A DNA stretch of 64,000 nucleotides from an uncultured Lachnospiraceae bacterium (GTDB taxonomy: Bacteria > Bacillota > Clostridia > Lachnospirales > Lachnospiraceae): positions 186,001-250,000 of the forward strand of contig CAIFEV010000001.1 of the NCBI GenBank assembly GCA_903789615.1, in the 5' to 3' direction. The translations under genes were made by a program, and so were the position numbers. This document shows positions 43,760 to 52,744 of this stretch, piece by piece. The notes beneath the pieces were generated by a model. It did no database searches. It saw only the letters and a list, made by a program, of their open reading frames with translations, and was not told the origin of the DNA. The first letter of the stretch is position 1; every line of letters starts with the position of its first letter.

Positions 43760-45556
43760 ATGCCGGATGAGAAAAAACCCGAAGAAGTGACGAGAGATCT
43801 CACACGCGTCATACCGGTGTTTCGGGATAAGGAAAAGACACCCGACACGCCGTACAACCAGAGGAAAGAAAAAGGGACAGATGCTGCCGCTGTAAAACAA
43901 CAGACAGCCTCCGTTGAAATCGACAGGGGATCAGACACACAGATGCTTGCCGATAACACCGGATTTGCAGCCTGGTCGGACGAGACGAAGTTTCGGGATA
44001 ATACAAAAAGCTTTGCCATACCGGATACCGAAACACAAAAGCCGACTGCAGTCAGGGACATGTCTGTTGAAATCCCGGATCTCGATGAGACAGGCGGAAT
44101 GCCGGAACCGGAGACAAAAGACAGCGGCGCTTTGCCCGCTCATGAGAAAAAAGAAAACGAATCCGACAGTGACTTTGACCGGGAGATGGAAGCCTCGATC
44201 CGGCAGATGATGCAGGAAGAGGAATTCAAGGCGAAGGGAGCCGCCCAGGCGCGCGGTGAGCGTGTCGGAGGTCCTGCTGCGGGCAGAAATGCAGAGGGCC
44301 GCGTGCCGGCATCCAGGCAGCCTGCCGATGGCCGCCCAGCCGGGCAGAAGACAAAAAGGCAGAAGAAGAAATTCACGGTCGGCAAGGCGGTGGCGCTGAT
44401 AGCAGCCGCACTGGTGATCCTCGCTGCGGCGGTATATTTTGCGGTCTGGAACGGAACGAGTTATGAGATGCAGCTGAAAAAAGGAAAAGAGCTGTATGAA
44501 GAAGAAAACTACACAGAGGCGCTTCCGTATCTGACCAATGCGGCAGCCACAGCTGAGGGAAAGAGCAATGTGGAACTGCTCTACATGCTGGCATATACGC
44601 AGTACGAGACGGACGATCAGGAAAAGGCAGTGGACACGCTCACAAAGCTTCTGGGGCAGCAGGAGGACTACAGCCGCGGAATCGAGCTGCTGGCGAAGAT
44701 CTACAGTGACGATAAGAACGGAACAGCCCTGAATGAACTGATTGCAGCCTATAAGGGGAAAGAAGCGGAGGCTTATCTTGTCCCGTATGAAGTTGACAGA
44801 CCGGTCGCTGACTATGCTTCCGGAAACTATAATAACCCAATTACGCTGACTCTGCAGGCGGCGGATGACTGCTGGATATACTATACGACGGACGGGTCCG
44901 ATCCGGACAAAGACAGCAAAGTCTATACTGATCCGATTTCCCTGGGCAAGGGCAGCACCCAGATTAAGGCGGTTGCGATGAACGGAATCGGTGTGGTGAG
45001 TGAAGTGCTGGAACTCAACTATTCGATTACCTATCTGGCACCGGAGGCACCGGCTGTGACACCGGATTCGGGCGAGTATTCCTACGGGAGAAGGATTGAT
45101 GTGTCAGCGGAAGAGGGCGTCAGCATCTACTATACGCTTGACGGTTCCGATCCCACGACGGAATCAGCGCGCTATACGTCTCCGGTATTGATTCCACTTG
45201 GGAATGTGACGTTCAAGGCTGTCGCCGTGAGCCGGTACGGCGTTGAAAGCAGCGTCACAACCCGCAGTTATGTGGTGAGCATGCCGAAAAAGTTCTCATA
45301 TGAAGAGAGTCTTGCCCTGCTGAAACAGCATATGACGGCAAAGGGGGAACTGACGGCATCCGGAGCCACGGCAAAGGGAGCCACGCTGCAGTTTGCGCAG
45401 GAATCGACAAGAGTTCTGAACAATTCGGAGGTTATCGTAATCCGGGTGACGCAGACACAGAATGGAAAGACTTCGGATTATGGCCTGTACGGCGTGGGAA
45501 CCGGGGACGGGACGGTGTACAAGTTTGACAGCAGCGGAAACGCTGTGCCATATTGA
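43760..45556 (+). CDS. Membrane-anchored TPR protein with beta-sandwich (CHB_HEX_C-type) repeats
   Basis: A 598-residue protein of unknown role. A long charged cytoplasmic head (1-205) leads to one membrane helix (about 209-230), then TPR-like helices (about 238-340), then two repeats of the chitobiase/hexosaminidase C-terminal type, each with an IYYTTDGSDP or IYYTLDGSDP core (about residues 374 and 458), and a small C-terminal domain ending in SSGNAVPY. AGGAAAG precedes the ATG. The arrangement suggests a cell-surface scaffold anchored in the membrane. It lies alone between a terminator and nfnA. Confidence 0.8.
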   Translation: MPDEKKPEEVTRDLTRVIPVFRDKEKTPDTPYNQRKEKGTDAAAVKQQTASVEIDRGSDTQMLADNTGFAAWSDETKFRDNTKSFAIPDTETQKPTAVRDMSVEIPDLDETGGMPEPETKDSGALPAHEKKENESDSDFDREMEASIRQMMQEEEFKAKGAAQARGERVGGPAAGRNAEGRVPASRQPADGRPAGQKTKRQKKKFTVGKAVALIAAALVILAAAVYFAVWNGTSYEMQLKKGKELYEEENYTEALPYLTNAAATAEGKSNVELLYMLAYTQYETDDQEKAVDTLTKLLGQQEDYSRGIELLAKIYSDDKNGTALNELIAAYKGKEAEAYLVPYEVDRPVADYASGNYNNPITLTLQAADDCWIYYTTDGSDPDKDSKVYTDPISLGKGSTQIKAVAMNGIGVVSEVLELNYSITYLAPEAPAVTPDSGEYSYGRRIDVSAEEGVSIYYTLDGSDPTTESARYTSPVLIPLGNVTFKAVAVSRYGVESSVTTRSYVVSMPKKFSYEESLALLKQHMTAKGELTASGATAKGATLQFAQESTRVLNNSEVIVIRVTQTQNGKTSDYGLYGVGTGDGTVYKFDSSGNAVPY

Positions 45557-45652
45557 CACGGACGGCGAATCGATTATTGCCAACAACAGAAGAATTCATT
45601 AAAATGTGCACTATAATTTACAGAGCGGAAAGCGGTCTGAAAGGAGATAAGC

Positions 45653-46531
45653 ATGTACAAGATTTTACGGGCGGAGAATATCGCCGAGAAGATTTATCTT
45701 CAGGTGGTAGAAGCTCCGAGGGTGTCTGAGCACTGCCTGCCGGGACAATTTGTCATCGCCAAGATCGACGACAAAGGCGAGCGCATTCCATTCACCATCT
45801 GTGATTACGACAGGCAGGCGGGCACGATTACCATCGTGTTCCAGGTTGTCGGAGCCTCAACGTACCGGATGGCGAAACTGCAGGCGGGCGACGCATACGA
45901 AGATTTTGTGGGACCTCTGGGCCGCCCGTCGGAACTGACAGAACTTACCCCTGAGGAACTTAAGAAGAAGCGGATTGTCTATGTCGCAGGCGGTGTCGGC
46001 ACAGCTCCGGTCTATCCGCAGGTCAAATGGCTTCACGAGCAGGGATGCAGCTGCGATGTCATTATCGGGGCCAAGACAAAAGACCTGATTATCCTGGAAG
46101 AGCCGATGCGCTCTGTCGCCGGAAATCTGTATGTGACGACTGATGACGGAAGTTACGTGCGCAAGGGCATGGGAACCGACGTCCTGAAGGATCTCGTTGA
46201 AAATCAGGGGAAGACGTATGATCTGTGTATCGCGATCGGACCGCTGATCATGATGAAATTCGTAGATAAGCTTACCCAGCAGCTCGGAATTCCGACGATT
46301 GTCTCTATGAACCCGATCATGGTGGACGGTACCGGCATGTGCGGTGCCTGCCGCATCAAGGTCGGCGGAGAAACAAAGTTCGCGTGTGTTGACGGACCGG
46401 AATTTGACGGACACCTCGTGGACTTCGACCAGGCGATGATGCGCCAGAGAATTTACAAGACCGAGGAAGGCCGTGCGTTCCTCAAAGAGATTGAGGGCGA
46501 CGAACACAAGGGCGGCTGCGGCCAGTGCTGA
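45653..46531 (+). CDS. nfnA: Ferredoxin-NADP+ reductase subunit alpha (NfnA/SudB-type)
   Basis: A 292-residue FAD and [2Fe-2S] protein, the small subunit of the electron-bifurcating NADH-dependent ferredoxin:NADP+ oxidoreductase or of sulfide dehydrogenase/glutamate synthase-like pairs. It shows the flavin domain (RIPFTICDYD), the nucleotide-binding VAGGVGTAPVYPQ and the cluster motif CGACRIKVGG with Cys in KFACVDGPEF. An extra GGCGQC lies at the C-terminus. A TATAAT is at 45612-45617. nfnB follows after 27 bp. Confidence 0.9.
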   Translation: MYKILRAENIAEKIYLQVVEAPRVSEHCLPGQFVIAKIDDKGERIPFTICDYDRQAGTITIVFQVVGASTYRMAKLQAGDAYEDFVGPLGRPSELTELTPEELKKKRIVYVAGGVGTAPVYPQVKWLHEQGCSCDVIIGAKTKDLIILEEPMRSVAGNLYVTTDDGSYVRKGMGTDVLKDLVENQGKTYDLCIAIGPLIMMKFVDKLTQQLGIPTIVSMNPIMVDGTGMCGACRIKVGGETKFACVDGPEFDGHLVDFDQAMMRQRIYKTEEGRAFLKEIEGDEHKGGCGQC

Positions 46532-46558
46532 TAAGAGTATTTGCGAAAGGACAGTAAA

Positions 46559-47947
46559 ATGGACGTTATGCATAAAGTACCGGTCAGAGAACAGGCGCCG
46601 GATGTAAGAAACAAAAATTTCGAAGAAGTCTGCTACGGATATAACGCGCAGGAGGCGTCGGAAGAGGCAAAGCGCTGCCTGAACTGCAAAAATGCCCGCT
46701 GCATCGAAGGATGCCCGGTTTCGATCAATATCCCGGCATTCATCCATCAGCTCACGCAGGGGGATGTAAAGGAAGCATACCGCATCATCAGTGAGTCCAG
46801 TGCGCTTCCGGCTGTATGCGGCCGCGTGTGCCCGCAGGAGACACAGTGTGAGGGCCGCTGCATCCGCGGCATCAAAGGCGAGCCGGTCTCTATCGGAAAG
46901 CTCGAGCGCTTTACGGCGGACTGGGCCCGTGAGAACGGCATTGAGCCGGAAAAGCCGGAGAGCGGGAACGGTAAGAAGGTCGCAGTCATCGGCTCCGGTC
47001 CGTCCGGACTCACCTGTGCCGGCGATCTGGCGAAGAAGGGCTATGATGTGACGATCTTCGAGGCGCTGCATCAGCCGGGCGGTGTTCTTGTGTACGGAAT
47101 TCCGGAATTCCGTCTTCCGAAGGACACGGTCGTTGCGCATGAGGTGGAGAATGTGCGCAGACTCGGTGTGAAAATCGAGACCAATGTCATCGTCGGCAGG
47201 TCCATCACGATCGACCAGCTGATGAACGATGAGGAATTTGACGCGGTGTTCATCGGTTCCGGCGCCGGACTTCCGCGTTTCATGGGCATTCCGGGCGAAA
47301 ATGCCAATGGTGTTTTCTCGGCCAATGAATATCTTACCCGCAGCAATCTCATGAAAGCGTTCCGGGATGATTACGACACGCCGATTGCCCGCTTCAAAAA
47401 AGTAGCCGTTGTCGGCGGCGGCAATGTGGCGATGGACGCCGCGAGAACCGCTCTGCGCCTGGGTGCGGAAGTTCATGTTGTGTACCGCAGAAGCGAGGCG
47501 GAGCTCCCGGCCCGTGCCGAGGAAGTTCATCACGCGAAGGAAGAAGGGATTATCTTCAACCTTCTCACCAATCCGGTTGCCATTTTGGAGGATGACAAGG
47601 GAAATGTCACGGGTATCCGCTGCGTGAAGATGCAGCTTGGCGAGCCGGATGCTTCCGGGAGAAGAAGGCCGGTTGCCATTCCTGGTTCTGAGTTTGACAC
47701 GGAAGTCGATGCGGTGATCATGGCGCTGGGAACAAGCCCGAATCCGCTGATTCACTCCACCACGAAGGGACTGGATGTGAATAAGCACGGATGCATCGTC
47801 GCTGAGGAGAGCATCGGCAAGACGTCAAGAGAAGGCGTATACGCCGGCGGTGATGCCGTGACGGGTGCCGCGACGGTAATCCTTGCCATGGGCGCCGGAA
47901 AAGCGGCTGCAAAAGGCATCGATGAGTACCTGTCCGGAAAGGAATGA
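46559..47947 (+). CDS. nfnB: NADPH-dependent flavoprotein, NfnB / GltA-type subunit
   Basis: Large subunit of the pair, 462 residues from the ATG at 46559 (AAAGGA site); the TTG six codons earlier is less likely. N-terminal cysteines for two [4Fe-4S] clusters (CLNCKNARCIEGCPV and CGRVCPQETQCEGRC) are followed by an FAD site VIGSGPSGLTCAG and an NADPH site VVGGGNVAMDAARTA. Often annotated as homotetrameric glutamate synthase, but with nfnA upstream and no large GOGAT subunit it is more likely the bifurcating transhydrogenase. Confidence 0.9.
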   Translation: MDVMHKVPVREQAPDVRNKNFEEVCYGYNAQEASEEAKRCLNCKNARCIEGCPVSINIPAFIHQLTQGDVKEAYRIISESSALPAVCGRVCPQETQCEGRCIRGIKGEPVSIGKLERFTADWARENGIEPEKPESGNGKKVAVIGSGPSGLTCAGDLAKKGYDVTIFEALHQPGGVLVYGIPEFRLPKDTVVAHEVENVRRLGVKIETNVIVGRSITIDQLMNDEEFDAVFIGSGAGLPRFMGIPGENANGVFSANEYLTRSNLMKAFRDDYDTPIARFKKVAVVGGGNVAMDAARTALRLGAEVHVVYRRSEAELPARAEEVHHAKEEGIIFNLLTNPVAILEDDKGNVTGIRCVKMQLGEPDASGRRRPVAIPGSEFDTEVDAVIMALGTSPNPLIHSTTKGLDVNKHGCIVAEESIGKTSREGVYAGGDAVTGAATVILAMGAGKAAAKGIDEYLSGKE

Positions 47948-48006
47948 TTCCAGGAGACAGTAAGAAAAGGAAGCACCATCCATCCGGAGACCTGAATACA
48001 AATGCA

Positions 48007-48041
48007 AAGCCGCACCAGGGAATTCCCGGTGCGGCTTTTTT
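48007..48041 (+). terminator. Intrinsic terminator after nfnAB
   Basis: AAGCCGCACC and GGTGCGGCTT form a perfect 10-bp stem around an AGGGAATTCCC loop, followed by a T run. Confidence 0.92.
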
Positions 48042-48056
48042 GAGGAGGAAAGGAAA

Positions 48057-48698
48057 ATGCAGAAGGCAGCTCTTGTATTTGCAGGGGGCAGCGTGGATGT
48101 CAGCTGGGCATCCGGATTTCTGAAATCAAGAGAGTACACGCAGATTATCTGTGCCGACGGCGGGCTGATACATGCGGACAAACTCGGAATCCGGCCGGAT
48201 CTGCTTCTCGGGGACTTTGACTCGGCACCGCAGGAGATTCTGAAAAAGTATTCCAATGTGGAAAGAATCGGCTTTCCGCCGGAAAAAGATTACACGGACA
48301 TGCACCTGGCTCTTGAGGAAGCCATCAGCCGGGGAGCACAGCGCATCGACTGTCTCGGGGCCACCGGGACCAGGCTGGACCACACGCTCACCAACATTGA
48401 CCTGCTCAGTATGGGAGAAAAGACCGGAGTTCCGGTTACTTTGTATGACTCCCACAACCGGATCCGGTTCTGCAGCGGAGAAATGCATATAAAAAGAAGG
48501 GAACAGTTCGGAAAGTATGTCAGTATCCTCCCCTTTACCGATACGGCTCTCGTGAGTCTGTCCGGAATGAAATACCCGCTCACGCGCGGCCTGATCAGGC
48601 GCGGCGCTTCACTCACGGTGAGCAATGAAATCGCTGGTGAAGAAGGCATCATCCAGGTGGCTGAGGGCTCTGTACTTGTATTTGAGACGAGAGACTGA
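48057..48698 (+). CDS. thiN: Thiamine pyrophosphokinase
   Basis: Transfers pyrophosphate from ATP to thiamine to form TPP. The 213 residues contain ADGGLIHADKLGIRPDLLLGDFDS (about 33-57), PPEKDYTDMHLAL (about 74-86) and GATGTRLDHTLTN (about 101-113), the diagnostic motifs, then the thiamine-binding C-terminal domain. The start has a GAGGAGGAAAGG site. No thiamine riboswitch is visible upstream. Confidence 0.95.
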   Translation: MQKAALVFAGGSVDVSWASGFLKSREYTQIICADGGLIHADKLGIRPDLLLGDFDSAPQEILKKYSNVERIGFPPEKDYTDMHLALEEAISRGAQRIDCLGATGTRLDHTLTNIDLLSMGEKTGVPVTLYDSHNRIRFCSGEMHIKRREQFGKYVSILPFTDTALVSLSGMKYPLTRGLIRRGASLTVSNEIAGEEGIIQVAEGSVLVFETRD

Positions 48699-48758
48699 AG
48701 GCCGGAAAATATCCGGATTTCCGTTTATTTCTGCGAAAGAAAACCCTTACAAAATTTC

Positions 48759-48787
48759 TTGTTAAATTTACGGAACTGTTATAAGAT
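48759..48787 (+). promoter_or_regulatory. Promoter for the biotin decarboxylase cluster
   Basis: TTGTTA, a 17-bp spacer and TAAGAT in an AT-rich gap. A second TATAAT occurs at 48797-48802 without a good -35. Confidence 0.55.
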
Positions 48788-48823
48788 ATAGTAGGTTATA
48801 ATCATTTATCAGGAGGTTTTATA

Positions 48824-50272
48824 ATGAGCAATTCGACACAGATGTCAGCTCTGGATCGCATACATGCAATCCTGGATGACAACAGCTTTGTTGAAATCGG
48901 CGCTCAGGTCACCGCACGGGCGACGAATTTCAACCTGCCAGAGAAGGCAGCCCCGTCTGATGGCGTAATTACCGGTTACGGCACCATCAATGGCGGCCTT
49001 GTCTACATTTACAGCCAGGATGCTTCGGTTCTGAATGGCTCTGTAGGGGAGATGCATGCCAGAAAGATTGTCCGCATCTATGATCTGGCTCTGAAGATGG
49101 GAGCTCCGGTGATCGGACTTTTGGACAGCACAGGTCTTCGTCTTCAGGAAGGAACCGATGCGCTGAACGCATTCGCCGCTATTTATGAGAAGGAGAATCT
49201 TGCTTCGGGCGTGATTCCGCAGATCTGTGCAGTGTACGGAAAGTGCGGCGGCGGTCTTGCGCTTCTTGCAGCAATGTCCGACTTCACATTTATGGCAGAC
49301 GGCGCGAAGCTCTTCGTGAACAGCCCGAACGCTCTTGCGGGGAACTTTGAGGACAAACTGGACACGGCGTCGGCAGAATTCCAGGCAGCCGCCGGGGCGG
49401 TTGACTTCACCGGCGATGAGGAAGCGGTTGCAGCAGGCGTACGACAGCTCGTTTCCCTGCTTCCGGCCAACAATGATTCAGAGGCAGACTACGCGGATTC
49501 GCAGGATGATCTGAACCGCGCATGCCCGGACATGAGCGCTGAGAAAGCTGACCCGGTTCTTGCTTTGACTGATATCGCTGACAGCGGCCTTTTCGTTGAA
49601 GTCAAGTCCGCCTATGCGAGGGAGATGGTAACAGGATTCCTGAAGATTGACGGTGCCACCGTCGGAGCGGTTGCAAACCGCACGGCTGTTTTCGGCGACG
49701 ACGGAAAAGAAGCGGAGAAGTTTGCTCCGGTTCTCACGGTTGACGGCGCAAACAAGGCGGCTGATTTCGTAAACTTCTGCGACTCTTTTGAAATTCCGGT
49801 TCTGACACTTTCTGCCCTGGAAGGTTTTGACGCAAGCGTCGCTTCCGAGAAGAAGATGGCGCGTGCAGCGGCAAAGCTTGCGTTTGCTTTTGCCAATGCA
49901 AGTGTTCCGAAGGTGAATATTGTGACCGGAAAGTCGTTTGGAACAGCTTACACCGTCATGAATTCCCAGGCACTCGGTGCGGATATGACATATGCATGGG
50001 ATGACGCACAGATCGGCATGATGGATGCTTCCGAAGCGGCAAAGATCATCTACGCAGATGAGATTGATTCCGCTGCGGATGTTCAGGCTGAGATCTCCGA
50101 GAAGGCCTCTGAGTACGCAAAGCTGCAGTCCGGCGTAGGCGAGGCTGCCGCGAGAGGATTTGTGGATGCCGTCATTGCTCCCGAGGACACGAGGAAGTAT
50201 GTGGCAGCTGCATTTGAGATGCTGTATTCAAAGGCTGAGGACCGTCCGGTCAAGAAGCACGGAACGGTCTGA
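48824..50272 (+). CDS. Acyl-CoA carboxyltransferase subunit (MmdA/PccB-like, divergent)
   Basis: A 482-residue carboxyl transferase of the crotonase-like MmdA/PccB family, which moves CO2 between biotin and an acyl-CoA such as methylmalonyl-CoA. Both halves are present: SQDASVLNGSVGEMHARKI and LLDSTGLRLQEG in the first, VTGKSFGTAYTVMNSQALGADMTYAW in the second. The usual GGARIQEG and AWPTARIGVM blocks are altered (DSTGLRLQEG, AWDDAQIGMM) and the protein is about 30 residues short, so substrate may differ. The start has a strong AGGAGG. First gene of a five-gene cluster with gamma, biotin, beta and OadA-type subunits. Confidence 0.85.
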   Translation: MSNSTQMSALDRIHAILDDNSFVEIGAQVTARATNFNLPEKAAPSDGVITGYGTINGGLVYIYSQDASVLNGSVGEMHARKIVRIYDLALKMGAPVIGLLDSTGLRLQEGTDALNAFAAIYEKENLASGVIPQICAVYGKCGGGLALLAAMSDFTFMADGAKLFVNSPNALAGNFEDKLDTASAEFQAAAGAVDFTGDEEAVAAGVRQLVSLLPANNDSEADYADSQDDLNRACPDMSAEKADPVLALTDIADSGLFVEVKSAYAREMVTGFLKIDGATVGAVANRTAVFGDDGKEAEKFAPVLTVDGANKAADFVNFCDSFEIPVLTLSALEGFDASVASEKKMARAAAKLAFAFANASVPKVNIVTGKSFGTAYTVMNSQALGADMTYAWDDAQIGMMDASEAAKIIYADEIDSAADVQAEISEKASEYAKLQSGVGEAAARGFVDAVIAPEDTRKYVAAAFEMLYSKAEDRPVKKHGTV

Positions 50273-50287
50273 AGGGGGAGGACATAA

Positions 50288-51112
50288 ATGAATAGGAGAC
50301 ATGGCAGGATTTCCGCGAAACTGCTCTCTCTTCTGCTCATGGTGATCTGCGTGTTCGCTCTTGCCGGCTGTGAAAGCACTTCCATCGACAAGAGTTCCTA
50401 CAAGACCGCGAAGAAGCAGGCTGAGGTCTATCAGGAAGCTTCGGCGATGGAGGACTGGGCGATCGATATGATCGCGTACCTCAACGCGGTTCCGGACGAG
50501 CAGATCCGCTCTGATGCGGAAAATGCAATTTCGATTGCGGATTACACAAATAAGAATTATCCGGTTGACCCGAACGGCATCGAGATTCATACCGTGGAGA
50601 TGTACAACAGCTGGATCAAGACCAGACAGGATCTGGGACAGCTCAAGTCCATCGACAGCATGAGTGTTACGACGGGAAGCGATAGTTCGACGCTTTGCGT
50701 CATCACGGCAGAAACGACCTATGAACTGAGAAAGTGCACTTTCGAATTCACGATTAATACCTATCATGAAATCGAGGGTGCTGCGATCAACCCGGCATTT
50801 ACACTGGGCGAAAAGATGTCGAAGGCCGGAATGAATACGCTCATCGGTCTCGGATTTGTATTCATCGTTCTGATCTTCATCAGCTGGGTTATCTCTCTTC
50901 TGAAGCACGTCAACCACTTCGGGCAGAAGAAGACTCCGGAGACTGCGGCGCCGGCACCGGTTATCGCCGAGCCGGAGGAAGAGGAAGAAGATCTGACGGA
51001 CGATACAGAACTTGTTGCAGTCATTGCAGCGGCGATTGCGGCCGCGGAAGGTACGGCACAGCCGAATGATCTGGTCGTACGTTCGATTAAGAAAATCAGA
51101 AGGAGAAGCTAA
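50288..51112 (+). CDS. OadG-family gamma subunit with N-terminal lipoprotein domain
   Basis: A 274-residue protein joining two parts. The N-terminus is a lipoprotein signal with lipobox ALAGC (Cys28) and an extracellular domain of about 150 residues. A membrane helix (about 183-208, [18 protein letters not shown]) and the C-terminal stretch [15 protein letters not shown] and [10 protein letters not shown] match the OadG gamma subunit that assembles Na+-pumping decarboxylases. Ordinary OadG is about 80-120 residues. It is 15 bp after the carboxyltransferase and 2 bp before the biotin carrier. Confidence 0.85.
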   Translation: MNRRHGRISAKLLSLLLMVICVFALAGCESTSIDKSSYKTAKKQAEVYQEASAMEDWAIDMIAYLNAVPDEQIRSDAENAISIADYTNKNYPVDPNGIEIHTVEMYNSWIKTRQDLGQLKSIDSMSVTTGSDSSTLCVITAETTYELRKCTFEFTINTYHEIEGAAINPAFTLGEKMSKAGMNTLIGLGFVFIVLIFISWVISLLKHVNHFGQKKTPETAAPAPVIAEPEEEEEDLTDDTELVAVIAAAIAAAEGTAQPNDLVVRSIKKIRRRS

Positions 51113-51114
51113 CT

Positions 51115-51474
51115 ATGAAGAATTATACGATCACTGTCAATGGCACAGTTTATGATGTAACGGTTGAAGAGGGCACATCCGGCGCTGCAGCAGCGGCTGC
51201 TCCGGCTCCCGCAGCAAAGAAGCCGGCCGTAAAGCCGGCTGCAAAGAAGGGCGGCGCAGGCTCCATCAAGACGACAGCCCCGATGCAGGGCAAGGTTCTC
51301 AGAATTCCGGTAAAGCCGGGTCAGGCTGTCAAGAAGGGCGACGTACTCGTAGTGCTTGAGGCCATGAAGATGGAGAATGAAATTCAGGCGGGACAGGACG
51401 CGACCGTTGTTTCCGTTGACGTTGCCGTCGGCGATATGGTTGAGACCGGCCAGGTTATGGTAACTCTCAACTGA
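51115..51474 (+). CDS. Biotin carboxyl carrier subunit
   Basis: A 119-residue swinging-arm protein. A short N-terminal beta segment, an Ala/Pro/Lys-rich flexible linker (about 22-47) and a biotinyl domain with Lys85 in [11 protein letters not shown], where biotin is attached. It carries CO2 between the carboxyltransferases of this cluster and the membrane beta subunit. It resembles MmdC/GcdC. The start has an AGGAGAAG site. Confidence 0.96.
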   Translation: MKNYTITVNGTVYDVTVEEGTSGAAAAAAPAPAAKKPAVKPAAKKGGAGSIKTTAPMQGKVLRIPVKPGQAVKKGDVLVVLEAMKMENEIQAGQDATVVSVDVAVGDMVETGQVMVTLN

Positions 51475-51509
51475 TCGAAGACAGACAATCGTTATAACGG
51501 AGGTTTATA

Positions 51510-52661
51510 ATGAGCCACATAGCATCTACTTTGTCAAACCTCGTCCAGCAGACAGCATTCTTCGGACTCTCCTGGGGCAACTACCTGATGATTATAATCG
51601 CGCTGGTATTCATGTACCTTGCGATCAAGAAGGGATATGAACCGCTTCTTCTCATCCCGATTTCATTCGGCATGCTCCTGGTTAATATGTATCCGGACAT
51701 CATGCTCAAGATTGAAGACTCCAGCAACGGAGTCGGTGGTCTTCTGTCTTACTTCTATCTGCTGGATGACTGGTCGATTCTTCCGTCCCTCATCTTCCTG
51801 GGAGTCGGAGCCATGACGGACTTCTCCCCGCTGATTGCCAATCCGATCAGCTTTCTGATGGGAGCAGCGGCACAGTTCGGTATTTACGTCGCATACATCA
51901 TGGCAGTTCTGATGGGATTCCCGGACAAGGCTGCCGCCGCCATCTCCATCATCGGCGGTGCGGACGGCCCGACCTCGATCTTCCTGGCAGGTAAGCTCGG
52001 ACAGACCAAATACCTTGGCCCGATCGCTGTGGCGGCATATTCCTATATGTCACTCGTGCCGATCATTCAGCCGCCGATCATGAAGCTGTTTACAACGGAA
52101 GAGGAGAGAAAGATCCGCATGGACCAGCTCCGTCCGGTCAGCCAGCTCGAGAAGATTCTATTCCCGATCATCGTGACGATCGTGGTTGTCATGATTCTTC
52201 CGACCACAGCTCCGCTCATCGGTATGCTGATGCTGGGCAACCTGTTCAAGGAGTCCGGCGTGGTTCCGCAGCTCACCGAGACAGCCAGCAACGCGCTCAT
52301 GTACATCGTAGTTATCCTTCTTGGTACGTCTGTCGGCGGGTGCACATCGGCCGAGGCATTCCTGAATGTTGATACGCTCAAGATCGTTGCACTCGGTCTG
52401 ATCGCATTTGCTTTCGGTACGGCCGGCGGTGTATGGCTCGGCAAACTGCTCTCTAAGCTGACACACGGAAAGATCAACCCGCTCATCGGGTCGGCCGGCG
52501 TTTCGGCTGTGCCGATGGCTGCCCGTGTATCCCAGAAGGTCGGCCAGGAGGCAGATCCCAGCAACTTCCTTCTCATGCATGCCATGGGACCGAACGTTGC
52601 CGGTGTTATCGGAACGGCCGTTGCGGCCGGTACGTTCATGGCCATGTTCGGCGTGAACTGA
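51510..52661 (+). CDS. oadB: Na+-pumping decarboxylase beta subunit
   Basis: Integral membrane subunit of 383 residues that decarboxylates carboxybiotin and exports Na+. About ten to eleven hydrophobic segments, with the conserved IIGGADGPTSIFLAGKLG (about 150-167), YSYMSLVPIIQPPIMKLFTT (about 176-195) and LGTSVGGCTSAEAFLN (about 270-285) motifs of the OadB/MmdB/GcdB family. The start has GGAGG. The same subunit would serve whichever cytoplasmic carboxyltransferase loads the biotin. Confidence 0.94.
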   Translation: MSHIASTLSNLVQQTAFFGLSWGNYLMIIIALVFMYLAIKKGYEPLLLIPISFGMLLVNMYPDIMLKIEDSSNGVGGLLSYFYLLDDWSILPSLIFLGVGAMTDFSPLIANPISFLMGAAAQFGIYVAYIMAVLMGFPDKAAAAISIIGGADGPTSIFLAGKLGQTKYLGPIAVAAYSYMSLVPIIQPPIMKLFTTEEERKIRMDQLRPVSQLEKILFPIIVTIVVVMILPTTAPLIGMLMLGNLFKESGVVPQLTETASNALMYIVVILLGTSVGGCTSAEAFLNVDTLKIVALGLIAFAFGTAGGVWLGKLLSKLTHGKINPLIGSAGVSAVPMAARVSQKVGQEADPSNFLLMHAMGPNVAGVIGTAVAAGTFMAMFGVN

Positions 52662-52744
52662 CGGAAACAATCTGACTTGAGAAGTGCCGGCATTTAGCGC
52701 CGGCCGGCACTTTTAAAAGCTTTGGCGCAGAAAGAGGACAAAAA

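Noticed and set aside
45857-47788. 643-residue minus-strand open frame across nfnA and nfnB
   Set aside because: Long but antisense to two genes with complete iron-sulfur and nucleotide-binding motifs; no recognisable domain and no ribosome site.
48057-48823. Thiamine riboswitch near thiamine pyrophosphokinase
   Set aside because: No THI-box core sequences are visible upstream; the gene directly follows the nfnAB terminator.
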